Source of the DNA: Mesotaenium endlicherianum
Lineage: Eukaryota > Streptophyta > Zygnematophyceae > Zygnematales > Mesotaeniaceae
Length of the DNA: 64,000 bases
Assembly: GCA_009602735.1 (NCBI GenBank)
Contig: WELA01005067.1
Location: 111,110 to 175,109 of the forward strand
Direction: 5' to 3'
Shown: in pieces, positions 22,977 through 34,683 of the stretch
Layout of the letters: each line of letters starts with the position of its first letter
How positions within the stretch are numbered: the first letter of the stretch is position 1
Notes under the pieces: generated by a model
What the model saw: only the letters and a program-made list of their open reading frames with translations
The model's database searches: none
Told to the model about the DNA's origin: nothing
Made by a program: the position numbers and the translations under genes

Positions 22977-23691
22977 TGTAATGAATCAGAATGCTGGTCG
23001 ATATTCATTTAAATAATATAGTTAAATAAGTTCTGCCTGCTGAACTCTAGTTAATAATCAGTCTGCTGGACTTTATACTTAATATCAGTTTAATGACTTG
23101 GCCGGAAGTAGCAGGCTGAGGCCACCTTAAGTCAGCTTGCTGACACATTCTTTGACAGCCAGCTGACTTCCGTACTCGGTAGCAGCGAACTGCCTCAATA
23201 TGCATCTAAGTGTGGTATGCTAGATGAATGGCCACATGACATCCCTATGATGGATGGCGATTCGGGATGATGGGAGATGGCGGTGGATTTGGTTAACCGA
23301 GGTCCTACCAACGTGGTTAACTCCCGGGTAGGCGGTGCCATCGCACTGACCGTTGAACAGTAAACTCATTCCATGTACATATGCTAGGCATTGCTCTCGA
23401 GTTCGGCATTCGGAAACGAGGCCAACTCTCTTGTACAGCTTACTGAGAGAGATCTGAATCCAAGGCGAGAAGCCATTGATACGCACTGTCTTCTAACCTT
23501 GCTTATGTATGAGTTTACTGATTTGCATCATTGATGCTAGTTTACTCGCATTTGACTTACGAGTATTATTCCCTGCTAGTGTATTGTCCTTTGCCGTTTA
23601 ACTAGTTAACGGAAATACCATAAAGATTACTTGCTGATATAAAGATCTTTATTAATTGTTAATCGCCTATTTGGTAAGTCGATTCATTTCA
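22977..23691 (+). repeat. 5' LTR of the whole-looking chromovirus, 715 bp
   Basis: It runs from TGTAATGAATCAGAATG to GATTCATTTCA. It contains repeated CTGCTGAAC/CTGCTGGAC words near its start and the conserved GGTTAACCGAGGTCC block near 23293. Confidence 0.92.
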
Positions 23692-23692
23692 G

Positions 23693-23704
23693 TGGTATCG
23701 GAGC
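23693..23704 (+). promoter_or_regulatory. Primer-binding site, initiator-Met type
   Basis: TGGTATCGGAGC, one base after the LTR end, is complementary to the 3' end of initiator tRNA-Met apart from one position. It matches the site at 12346-12357 and the site at 41370-41381 of the minus-strand copy. Confidence 0.92.
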
Positions 23705-23725
23705 AGTTATCACAGTCTTCTTTGT

Positions 23726-25204
23726 ATGGTAAGGACAAGGTCTCAAACTAGCAACTCCCGAGACATGGAGAACCAGGATAACGAGAATGTCGAAAACCAG
23801 GCGGAAAGCCATGTAGCGGGAAACCGTACCTATTCGGAAGCAGTAGCGGATACTGCAGCTAGGGAGGCAGCAGATGAGGCAGCTGCTATTGCCTCAGTCG
23901 CAGCTCAGCAAGCTGAGGAGGAGATAGCCAGACTAGAAGCTGAACAAGTAGCAAAGGCCGCTGAAGATATACAAAGGAGGGAAGGACAGCCAGCTGACGA
24001 GCGCACTGTTGAAGAACTTATGGCATCAAGGGCCAATGTTCTGAACCCACCTCCTGCCGTACAACTCAATGTACCCCTAGGTCAAATACGTGACCGGCTG
24101 AATGCGGCAGGAATTGCTGCTGCAGGAGCAAGAGGGATTGTTGAGGACACTACTCAGCGAGTAGATGCCAATGCTGCTGCTGCATTTGCTAATCTACCAC
24201 CCCAAAATGTAGACTTGGGAGCATTGTTCGTTCAGATGCAGTCGCAAATGGCGACCATGTATCAGTCCCAGCAGGAGGACAAAAGAATCATAATGTCCCT
24301 ACTCCGGGACAGAGACCAACTGGGGTCTCACACCACTAGTGGTGGTGGCCGAGGGCCTAGTAAGCCCAAGCCGAAACCTCCCCAGGACTATGATCCTGAG
24401 GGAAACAGAAAATATTACCTGATCAAGTTTCTCGCGGATGTTGAGCAGTGGCTGGAGAACTACCCAGAACTGCAAGATTACGAGAAGGTCAGGCACACCG
24501 GTGCGCTACTGAAAGGCAGTGCCGCAGACTGGTGGCTTTACTGGAAGGAAGAGCGTAAGGCTCGGCAACTCGGTGACCCTACGTGGGTAGAGTTTGTCGA
24601 GAAGTTGCATGAGAAGTTTGATGTCATCAACCAGCAGGAGAAAGCTATCTATGCGATGATCTCCCTGACACTGAAGCAGACCACTTCAGTTGCTGAGTTT
24701 GCTCAAAAGTTCCAAGAGAACATGATGAAGCAGCCTGATTTGCCAGAACGGTATAGGATAGCATACTTCAGGTATGGCTTGAAATCCGAGGTCTCTGGTC
24801 ATTTTGCTGAGAAAAAGTATGAGAAACTGGCTGACTTGATCCAGGATGCTGACGCCTGGGATCAGCAGCAGTTCAATCACAAGCGCCAGAGTAACGCTTT
24901 GGTGTCTAAGATTGTCAAAAAGCCCCACGGTTCCTACAATGCAGTTGAAGGAGACCAGGCTGAGGATAATCAGGGTGATGAATATGAGTATGAGTACAAT
25001 GCTATTCAGTCTAGAGGTAGAGGTGGTCCCTCTCGAGGTGGCTATGGAAGGGGTGGTGGTAGGACTAAGCCGAGACCAGCCTCAGCAAAATCTACTTGCT
25101 ACCATTGTCAGCAGAAAGGCCACTACAGAGAACAGTGTCCGGTCAAGCACCTGCCTAAGGTCGAGAGAAAAGACCAGCCTTTAAAAGACAGCAACAGTCA
25201 GTAA
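23726..25204 (+). other. gag region of the whole-looking chromovirus (fossil part)
   Basis: 492 codons starting MVRTRSQTSNSRDMENQ. Residues about 30-100 are an Ala/Glu-rich predicted coiled coil (AAREAADEAAAIASVAAQQA). A Gypsy capsid-like region follows (GSAADWWLYWKEER, then SVAEFAQKFQENMMKQPDLP). Next come an Arg/Gly-rich stretch and a CCHC knuckle CYHCQQKGHYREQC near the C-terminus. It would form the particle shell and bind RNA. Confidence 0.93.
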
Positions 25205-25272
25205 TCCAGTCTACTGACTGTGAGGATGCTAGAGATAGTGAGTCGTCACTAGCTGCCCTCGTAGCAGGTATT

Positions 25273-28200
25273 ATGGGTCCTGCTGAACTAGATTCACTAT
25301 GCATGCCTGACAAACAGATAAAGGAGACCATCGATAATATAGACGTCCAGAAAGTGCACACTCTGGATGCTCTTGTTCCACCTGATGTCCAACATTTCTT
25401 TGCTACGTCAGGAGAACGATGCGAAAGTCAGGAAAAGACAGTCCCCCCTATCCTACTGCATTGCATGATTGCAGGTAGGAAGGTGAGGGCATTTGTTGAC
25501 GGAGGGGCGTCACATACTTTTATTCACAAGGACTTAGTTAAGCGGCTAAGGCTGCCTACTGTCACCCAAGGGAATAGAAAAATATTCCTTGGAGATGCCT
25601 CAAGTATCCCGGGAGGAGTTATAACCAAGCCTATTGAGGTCCAGTTAGGTTCTGGCATTGCAGTTCTAACTGAAACGCTTACATTTGAGGTACTCAACAC
25701 TGGCTTTTATGATCTCGTGCTAGGCAGGTCCTGGCTTAATAGACATCAAGCTGAAGTGTGTTGGAGCAGAGGTACAGTTAAAGTGAGAGGAGCCAGTGAT
25801 GGGCAGACTGACTTGGCACCCACCAGTGCTCTTCCTCTTGTCCTGTGTGGATGGCAAATGAAGGAAAAGAAGAGGCTTCCAGAAGGATGCAAGTTGCTGA
25901 ATGCAATGGAGTTCGTCAAAAGCTGGAACCAGAAGGAAGACAGAATGTTCTGTCTGCTGCTAAGAGAGGTACCTCCTCAACCTGAAGAAGTGGTTGAGAA
26001 AAAGGTACACCCTCCGGAACACCCTACTGCTGCAAACATTGTTGCTCAGTACACGGATGTGTTTAATATGCCTCCAGGACTACCCCCTAAGCGGGAAGTA
26101 GATCATAGGATTGATTTATTACCTGGTAGCCAGCCACCCTGGCAACGCACGTATGGCTTGTCTTATTTGGAGAGTGAGGAGTTGAAAACACAGATTGCAG
26201 AGCTGGAGGAAAATGGTTACATTTCTCCCAGTAAATCACCGTACGGCGCACCTATCCTATTTGTTAAGAAAAAGGATGGCAGTATGCGGATGTGTGTGGA
26301 TTACAGAGCCCTGAACAGAATTACAGTAAAGAACAAGTATGCTTTACCCAGAATCGAGGACTTGCTTGATACCCTGTCTGGCGCTAAGGTGTTCAGTAAG
26401 ATAGATCTCAAGAGTGGTTATCATCAAATCAGAATTGCTGAGGGGGATGAACACAAGACTGCTTTCCGCACACGTTATGGACACTATGAGTTCAACGTGA
26501 TGCCATTTGGACTGACTAATGCTCCTGCTACCTTTATGGGTGCTATGAATGACATTTTCAGACCTTATTTGGATAAGTTTGTGCAAGTTTTCCTGGATGA
26601 TATTTTAATTTTCTCTAAAGATGAAGCTCAGCACACTGAACACTTAAAGAAAGTGCTGGACACTCTGCGGAAAAATCACTTGTATGCTAAAATGAGCAAG
26701 TGTGATTTCTTTAAGGAAAGTATTGAATTCTTAGGCCACGTTGTCAGTAAAGAGGGCATCAGTGTGGATCCTAAGAAAGTCCAGACCATAAGGGACTGGC
26801 CAGTACCACAGTCTGTCTCTGAAGTTAGATCCTTCCTCGGGTTGGCTAACTACTATAGGAGATTTATTGAGAATTATTCCACAAAGGCCAGTAAACTGAC
26901 TGACCTTACTAAGAAAGACATCGGGTATGTGTGGGGGGAAGAGCAGCAGGCTGCCTTCCAGACCCTTAAAGATGCCCTTTGTTCTGCCCCAGTGCTAGCC
27001 GTGTATGACCCCAGCAAACCGGTGCAGGTGGTTACTGATGCCTCTGATTTTGCCATGGGTGCTATTTTGTTGCAGCCTGCTGACAAAACCACAAAGGATG
27101 GTAAGGTACGGCAGGAGTGGCATCCTGTGTTGTATGAGTCTATGAAATTTAATCCAGCGGAGATTAATTACTCAGTGCATGATAAAGAGCTGCTAGCTAT
27201 CATTCATGTACTCAAACAGTGGAGAGCATACTTACATGGTAAAGCTTTTAAGGTGATTACAGATCATCTAGCTCTGACCCACTTTCAGAAGAAGTCCAAG
27301 CTGTCGAGGAGGGAGAACCGCTGGAGCCAGATGCTGGAGCAGTTCCAAGTCCAGATCGACTACAAACCAGGGAAGTTGAATCCTGCTGATGCACTCTCTA
27401 GAAGACCTGACTTGCAAGAAAGGAACTTTAGTCAGCATGCTGTAGATAAAGTCCTGTGTGCACTCACTTCACTAAAGGTGAAAAAGTCCTTCCTTGAACA
27501 ACTTAGGAAAGCCTACCTTTCTGACCCAACATTTGAGCCCAGCCCCACTACTGGTATGTGTCGTGCTACCGCACTCGGGTATAAGCTCAAGGGAGGGGTC
27601 TGGGTGACTGAAACCACTTCAGGCAGGCTGAAGCTGGTCATTCCTAATAATTTGGAAATAAGGTCTCTCTTACTGAGTCAAGCTCATGACAGTCTCCTGG
27701 GTGGACATTTGGGGCAGGCCAAAACTGTTGGCAAACTGGCAAAACATTATCATTGGGAGGGGTTACCCCGGGAGGTCTTGAAATATGTCAAGTCCTGTGA
27801 CCAGTGTCAGAGAAATAAGTCTCGGCACACACCACCCGGAGGTCTCTTGCAACCGCTACCCATCCCAGCGGGACGCTGGGAAACTATATCCATGGACTGG
27901 GTGGTCTCACTACCAAGAACTGCCAACGGGCATGATTCAATACTGGTAGTCGTGGATAAACTGACAAAAATGGTCATTTTTATCCCCACAACTGTCAAAG
28001 TGACTGCACTCGAAACAGCGAGACAGTTTTACAACCATGTAGTATGCCAACATGGGCTCCCTTCTAATATCATCTCAGACAGAGACTCAAAATTCACCTC
28101 TAAGTTCTGGAGAGCTTTAATGGGGTTAATGGGAGTCAAACAGCTGCTCAGCACAGCAAACCACCCTCAGACTGATGGGCAGACTGAAAGAACTAACCGA

Positions 28201-28989
28201 GTTCTGCAGGAGGTGCTGAGAGCATATATTAACCAAAAACAAGATAATTGGGATGACCTGTTGCCTCAAATTCAGTTTGCGGTCAACAGTGCGGTGCACG
28301 CGTCAACGGGCAAAACTCCTTTTGAACTCAGCCTGGGTAGAGTCCCTAAGTCTCCTCTAGATGTGCTAGGGGAATCTTTAACTCACCCTGAAGGGATTGA
28401 CAACCCGGTCTCCCTCCAGTTAACTCAGGAGTTTGCTGACACCCTGTCAGAAGTCCAACGAAACTTGCACACGGCCCAAGAAAACCAACAAAAATACGCT
28501 AATCAACACCGTCGGGAACTGACATTTTCCAAGGGGGATTTAGTCAAACTGCATTCTCAGCACCTGTACCTCCCTGGTGTGGTCAAGAAAAAGCTTGGCC
28601 CTGTCTGGGTCGGTCCATATTCGGTGGTCCGTCGTGTCGGTCAGAATGCTTACAAACTGAACATGTCAGCTGAATACAAGGGGCACCCGGTCTTTAATGT
28701 CTCCTTCCTGGAACCGTACATCAAAGGTGATACACTGTTCACAGGTCGGTTCCCTGTCCAACCGGGACCGGTCCCCGCTGTCCGGGACGGCGACCCTGAG
28801 GAATATGAGGTCGATGAGATTTTAGACGCTCGCTCGGTCCGTCGATCGTCTAAATATGTCATGAAATACCTCATTCGATGGAAGGGTTACGATGCCTCTG
28901 GGGACACTTGGGAGTTTAAGGACCACTTGACCAATGCCAAAGGGGCGTTGACACGGTTCCACCTTCGGGCCGCTGGAGTCCCTCCATAA
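25273..28989 (+). other. pol region of the whole-looking chromovirus (fossil part)
   Basis: 1238 codons. The order is protease ([10 protein letters not shown] near residue 77), reverse transcriptase ([33 protein letters not shown]), RNase H ([14 protein letters not shown]), integrase (zinc-binding CDQCQRNK; catalytic [17 protein letters not shown] and DGQTERTN) and a C-terminal chromodomain ([12 protein letters not shown], then [16 protein letters not shown]). It uses a different frame from gag. All expected catalytic neighbourhoods of a Ty3/Gypsy polyprotein are visible. Confidence 0.95.
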
Positions 28990-29232
28990 CTGTCATTTCA
29001 GTTGACACGGGAAGGTGACAGGCGGTCCTGTCTCCATTTAAGTTGGAGGGGAAAATATATGACAGTTAGTGAGCGAGAGCGATAAAAACACACTCATACG
29101 TTTATGTGTAGCGCATCGCAACTACGTCAACTTTTAGCAATCATCCTGTAAGGTAAACAGCAGCGAAGCCACTATACTAAATACTAACATACTTCCTGCA
29201 ATCCCTATGACAAAGGTCCATATCCTACTAAC

Positions 29233-30933
29233 TTGTGCCCTGGTTACATGTGCAGGATGGCGCCCACCACACAAAAGGAGGACAGAAAGCGCAAGGCAGA
29301 AGAAGCCAGGAGGACAATGGAGCAATACCAGAAGGAGCTGGCGGCGACGTCCCTCACCAGGAGAGAACAAGAAAGGGTCCGCAAACAACAAGAGGCGGCA
29401 GAAGAGGCACAGAGGAAGAAGGATCAGGAAGCGGAAAACCTCAGGAAGGCTGAGGAGGAGAGACAGAAGAAACAGCAAGAAGAAGCGGCAGCGGCAGAAG
29501 AGGAGAAAAGAAAAAAGATTGAAGCGGACAGACAGAAGAGCTTGGCCACTTACAGGTATACTGTGGTGGGTGGCCAAAACTTCGATAACCTGAAGGAAGC
29601 ATTGCTGGCAGCCCAGGAGATCAACAGGCTGGAACAGACAACACTGCTACAGAAGGAAGGAGCTACAGCACTGGACAGGTACATCGAGACACACACCGGC
29701 GTGGTCCTTTACGAAGATTATGCTAAGATGGTGGGCTATACAGCAGAGCAGGCCCGGTATCTCGCAGATGATTCAGAGGACAAGCCGGTCCCCATACCGG
29801 GAATAGTGGGAGATCAGAGACTCATCCGGATGGTGAGCATGCGGCCCGATAGCTTTAAGGATACGGTATTCTACCTCACACTCCTGCCAGCTTACAATGA
29901 AGTTGAGAGAAGGAGCTGGGAGTACTTGGCCAGGGAAGCAGGACAGCAGATGTTCTCTCCCCACTGGTTCCCGTGTAAACTGAGGAAGGCTGAGCACGGA
30001 CCCCAGTACTACCAGCAGCCAACAGACTGGAGGTGGATGACCGTCACAAATAAGAAGCAGGAGTGTGACCGAGCCCAACCGGATGACTTCCACTATGGCC
30101 TAGACGGCTATCTCATCCTACCACCTCACATTGCCCCTTGGGACCCCAGGCTGAATGGATGCCTGAGCAATATGAATGCAGAGACCAAGGAACATAGGAG
30201 GAGGGGAAGAGAGTACTTCTCTAAGGGAAAGCATGCCTTTGTCAAATGGGCAAAGAATGCAGGCCGGATAGATATCAGTAGGCTGAAGGCCAAGCAACCT
30301 CCAGCGCGCCCTAAGAAAGGGAGGTCGGTAGACTACTCCATGTCTACTAGGGAGCAGGACGACTTAGTGGACGAGACCCCTACTCTCTCCGAGGAGGAGG
30401 ATGAGGAGGATGAGGAAGAAGAACAAGGCAGAGGAGAAGCATCAGCAGCAGGTACTCAGGATACCCAGGGACAGGCAGTGGCACTTCCTAAAGAACCACG
30501 ATCAGGTGTGTGGAATGTGATCCCCGTTATGGCGACAACTGGACCCCGCGCTCGCTCCCCCAGCCCACCTGCCCAAGCAGGGGAAGAAGCTGATCTGACT
30601 GTACTGGGCAGCAGACACAGACAGAAATCCCCAGAGGACAGGGGTGCCAGAAGAGGGACACGCGGGTGGGCCAGAGGTATGCCAGCCTCCCCCTCCGCTC
30701 AGGGGCATGTACCTCTAGCCAATGTATTTCAGCATCCTACTGGAATGCCTGTCTATGTGGGAATCAACACCCAAATAGTTGAAGAGCAGGCCACCATCCT
30801 CCGTTCTCCTCGAGGGCCAACTTTAGAGCAAACAGGGTTCTTTAGAAGGCCAGCTGACAGACCTAGAGGGCTGTCCAGATCTAGGTCCAGATCTCCGTCC
30901 CCTGATCCTGAAGCCCCAGGAACCACCCCTTAA
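29233..30933 (+). other. ORF3 between pol and the 3' LTR (fossil part), unknown function
   Basis: Up to 566 codons. A likelier start is MAPTTQKEDRKR, eight residues in. Residues about 10-105 are a highly charged predicted coiled coil (Glu/Lys/Arg/Gln-rich). A conserved-looking globular middle includes TYRYTVVGGQNFDNLKEALL and HYGLDGYLILPPHIAPWDP. Next is an acidic run of Asp/Glu around residues 380-400. The C-terminus is Ser/Arg-rich (LSRSRSRSPSPDPEAP). There is no signal peptide or membrane segment, so it does not look like an envelope protein. An equally long copy is present in the minus-strand sister at 32455-34155. I recognise no family. Confidence 0.75.
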
Positions 30934-31046
30934 GGTGACAGGCTGAAAAGATAGTCAGTAAGGGAGGCTGGTCAGGGTCAGTTTCTTTATTTAAAGCTTT
31001 TGCAGTTTAATGTTGTCGAGGCGACAACAAGTTAAGTTGGAGGGAT

Positions 31047-31765
31047 TGTAATGAATCAGTATATTAGTGGATATAATATTCATTTAAATATAATAGTTAA
31101 TTAAGTTCAGCCTGCTGAACTTTAGTTAATAATCAGTCTGCTGGACTTTACATAATTATCAGTTTAATGACTCGGCCAAAAGCAGCAGGCTGAAGTCAAC
31201 TTAAGTCAGCTTGCTGACACATTCTTTGACAGCCAGCTGACTTCCGTACTCGGTAGCAGCGAACTGCCTTGATATGCATCTAAGTGCGATATGCTAGATG
31301 AATGGCCAGATGACATCCCTATGATGGATGGCTATTCGGGATGATGGGAGATGGCGGTGGATTTGGTTAACCGAGGTCCTACCAACGTGGTTAACTCCCG
31401 GGTAGGCGGTGCCATCGCACTGACCGTTGAACAGTAAACTCATTCCATGTACATACGCTAGACATTGCTCTCGAGTTCGGCATTCGGAAACGAGGCCAAC
31501 TCTCTTGTACAGCTTACTGAGAGAGATCTGAATCCAAGGCGAGAAGCCATTGATACGCACTGTCTTCTAACCTTGCTTATGTTTGAGTTTACTGAGTTGC
31601 ATCATTGATGCTAGGTTACTCGCATTTGACTTACGAGTATTATTCCTTGCTAGTGTATTGTCCTTTGCCGTTTAACCAGTTAACGGAAATACCATAAAGA
31701 TTTTTTGCTGATATGAAGATCTTTATTAATTGTTAATCGCCTATTTGGTAAGTCGATTCATTTCA
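31047..31765 (+). repeat. 3' LTR of the whole-looking chromovirus, 719 bp
   Basis: It is preceded by a purine tract and followed by GCGAG, the right target duplication. Differences from the 5' LTR are scattered, with clusters in the first 170 bases. Confidence 0.92.
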
Positions 31766-31770
31766 GCGAG

Positions 31771-32342
31771 TAAACTAGCATCAATAATGCAATCAATAAA
31801 CTCATACATAAGCCAAATTGGAAGACAGTGCGTATCAATGGCTTCTAGCCTTGGATTCAGATCTCTCTCAGTAAGCTGTACAAGAGAGTTGGCCACGTTT
31901 CCGAATGCCGAACTCGAGAGCAATGCCTAGCATATGTACATGGAATGAGTTTACTGTTCAACGGGCATTGCGATGGCACCGCCTACCCGGGAGTTAACCA
32001 CGTTGGTAGGACCTCGGTTAACCAAATCCACCGCCATCTCCCATCATCCCGAATTGCCATCCATCATAGGGATGTCATCTGGTCATTCATCTAGCATATC
32101 ACACTTAGATGCATATCAAGGCAGTTCGCTGCTACCGAGTACGGAAGTCAGCTGGCTGTCAAAGAATGTGTCAGCAAGCTTACTTAAGTTGACTTCAGCC
32201 TGCTGCTTCCGGCTGAATCATTAAATTGATGTTAGGTATGAAGTCCAGCAGACTGATTATTAACTAGAGTTCAGCAGACTGAACTTATTTAACTATTATA
32301 CTTAAATGAATATTATATCTACTAATATATTGATTCATTACA
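31771..32342 (-). repeat. Main part of the split 3' LTR of the minus-strand composite
   Basis: It continues the LTR that begins at 22829-22976, on the other side of the inserted plus-strand element, and ends TGATTCATTACA at 32342. Immediately to the right, ATCCCTCCAACTT is the complement of the purine tract. This fixes it as the 3' LTR of a minus-strand element. Confidence 0.9.
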
Positions 32343-32454
32343 ATCCCTCCAACTTATCTTGTTGTCGCCTCGACAACATTAAACTGCAGTAGTCTGAAAT
32401 AAGGGAACTGAACCTGACCAGCCTTTCCTACTGATTGCCTCTTTAGCCTGTCAC

Positions 32455-34155
32455 CTAGGGGGTTGTTCTTGGGGCTTCAAGATCAGGAGATTGAGATTTG
32501 GATCTAGATTTGGACAGCCCTCTAGGTCTGTCAGCTGGCCTTCTAAAGAACCCCGTTTTTTCTAGAGTTGGACCTCGAGGAGAACGAAGGATGGTAGCCT
32601 GCTCTTCAACCACTTGGGTGTTGATCCCCACATAGACAGGCATTCCAATAGGATGCTGAAATACATTGGCAAGAGGTACATGTCCCTGAGCAAAGGGGGA
32701 GGCCGGCATACCTCTGGCCACCCCGCGTGTTCCTCTTCTGGCACCCCTGTCCTCTGGGGATTTCTGCCGGTGTCTGCTGCCAAGTACAGTCAGATCAGCT
32801 TTTTCCCCTGCTTGGGCAGGTCGGCTGGGGGAGCGAGTGCGGGGTCCGGTTGCCTCCATGACCGGGATCACGTCCCATATACCTGATCTTGGTTCCTCAG
32901 GAAGTGCCCCTGCCTGCCCTTCGGTCTCCTGAGTACCAGCTCCTGATGCTTCTCCTCTGCCTTGTTCTTCTTCCTCATCCCTCTCATCCTCCTCCTCTGA
33001 GAGAGTAGGAGTCTCGTCAACTAAGTTGTCCTGCTCCCTGGTAGACATGGAGTAGTCTACTGATCTCCCTTTCTTAGGGCGCGGTGGAGGTTGCTTTGCC
33101 TTCAGCCTGCTGATATCTATCCGGCCTGCATTCTTCGCCCATTTGATGAAGGCATGCTTTCCCTTAGAAAAGTAGTCTCTCCCCCTCCTCCTGTACTCTT
33201 TGGTCTCTGCATTCATATTGCTCAGGCAGCCATTTAGCCTGGGGTCCCAAGGGGCAATGTGAGGTGGTAGGATGAGGTAGCCGTCTAGGCCATAGTGGAA
33301 ATCGTCTGGTTGGGCTCGATCACACTCCTGCTTTTTGTTTGTGACGGTCATCCACCTCCAGTCTGTTGGCTGCTGGTAGTACTGGGGTCCATGCTCAGCC
33401 TTTCTCAGTTTACATGGGAACCGGTGGGGAGAGAACATCTGCTGTCCTGCTTCCGTGGCCAAGTACTCCCAGCTCCTTCTCTCAACTTCATTGTAAGCTG
33501 GCAATAGTGTGAGGTAGAATATTGTATCCTTAAAGCTATCGGGCCGCATGCTCACCATCCTAATGAGTCTCTGATCTCCTACTATTCTCGATATTGGGAA
33601 TGGCTTGTTCTCTGAATCATTGGCAAGGTACCGGGCCTGCTCTGCTGTATAGCCCACCATCTTGGCATAATCCTCGTAGAGGACCACACCAGTGTGTGTC
33701 TCAATGTACCTATCCAGTGCTGCAGTTCCTTCCCTCTCTAGCAGTGTTGTCTGTTCCAACTTGTTGATCTCCTGGGCTGCCAGCAATGCTTCCTTCAGGT
33801 TATCAAAGTTTTGGCCACCCACCACAGTATACCTGTAAGTGGCCAACCTCTTCTGCCTGTCCGCTTCAGCCTTTTTCCTTCTCTCCTCCTTTGCCGCTGC
33901 CGCTTCTTCTTGTTGTTTCTTCTGTCTCTCCTCCTTAGCTTTCCTGAGGTTTTCCGCTTCTTGATCCTTCTTCCTCTGTGCTTCTTCTGTCGCCTCTTGT
34001 TGTTTGCGAACCCTTTCATGTTCTCTCCTGGTGAGGGACGTCACTGCCAGCTCCTTCTGGTATTGCTCCATTGTCCTCCTGGCTTCTTCTGCCTTGCGCT
34101 TTCTGTCCTCCTTTTGTGTGGTGGGAGCCATTCTGCACATGTAACCAGGGCACAA
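32455..34155 (-). other. ORF3 of the minus-strand composite (fossil part)
   Basis: It has the same length (566 codons) and domain layout as the copy at 29233-30933: charged coiled coil, globular middle, acidic run, Ser/Arg-rich end. The two copies differ by scattered conservative changes (for example RLATYRYT versus SLATYRYT). That it stays open for its full length in a copy whose other regions are broken is notable. Confidence 0.75.
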
Positions 34156-34683
34156 GTTAGTAGGATATCGACCTTTGTCCTAGAAGTTGTAAGAAGGGAG
34201 TAAGTTCGTATTAGTATGGTATATTCGTTCCTGTTTACCTTACAGGGTGATTGCTAGGAGTTGACGTAGTTGCGGTGCGCTAAACATAAACGTAATGAAT
34301 GTGTTTTCAAGTATGTTAAGTGATGTATGGCTGTGCGAAGCCCTTTTTCCTTCAGCTAAAGGTGCTTTTTGTGGGCCAGGCTGTCCCCTCTGTCACTATG
34401 CTGACACTTAGGGTTCACATAACTGTCCCTTTCTCGCTCTCGCACACTAACTGTCATATATTTTCCCTCCCAACTTAAAGGGAGACAGGACCTCCTGTCA
34501 CCTTCCCGTGTCAACTGAAATGACTGTTAGGGAGGTGCTCCAGCCGCCCAAAGGTGGAACCGTTTCAACGCTCCTTTGGCATTAGTCAAATGGTCTTTCA
34601 ATTTCCATGTGTCCCCAGAGGCATCGTAACCCTTCCATCAAATGAGGCACTTCATGACATATTTAGACAGACCGAGCGCGCGT

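Larger units (their letters stand above)
22977..31765 (+). mobile_element. Whole-looking Ty3/Gypsy chromovirus with an extra ORF (fossil)
   Basis: An 8.8-kb plus-strand element with LTRs at 22977-23691 and 31047-31765, a primer-binding site at 23693, a purine tract (AAGTTGGAGGGAT) before the 3' LTR, and a 5-bp target duplication GCAAG/GCGAG (22972-22976 and 31766-31770, one mismatch). It inserted into the 3' LTR of its minus-strand sister. gag, pol and a third ORF are long open frames, so it looks whole. The two LTRs differ at about 40 positions by eye, roughly 5 percent, so it is not a very recent insertion. Confidence 0.93.

Noticed and set aside
29134-29577. Hydrophobic Leu/Phe-rich frame opposite ORF3 as a membrane protein
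   Set aside because: It is the antisense of the charged coiled-coil region of ORF3. The Glu/Lys codons read backward as Leu/Phe/Ser.
29233-30933. ORF3 as an envelope gene
   Set aside because: It holds the envelope position, but there is no signal peptide, membrane segment or cysteine pattern. The product looks like a soluble coiled-coil, SR-rich protein.
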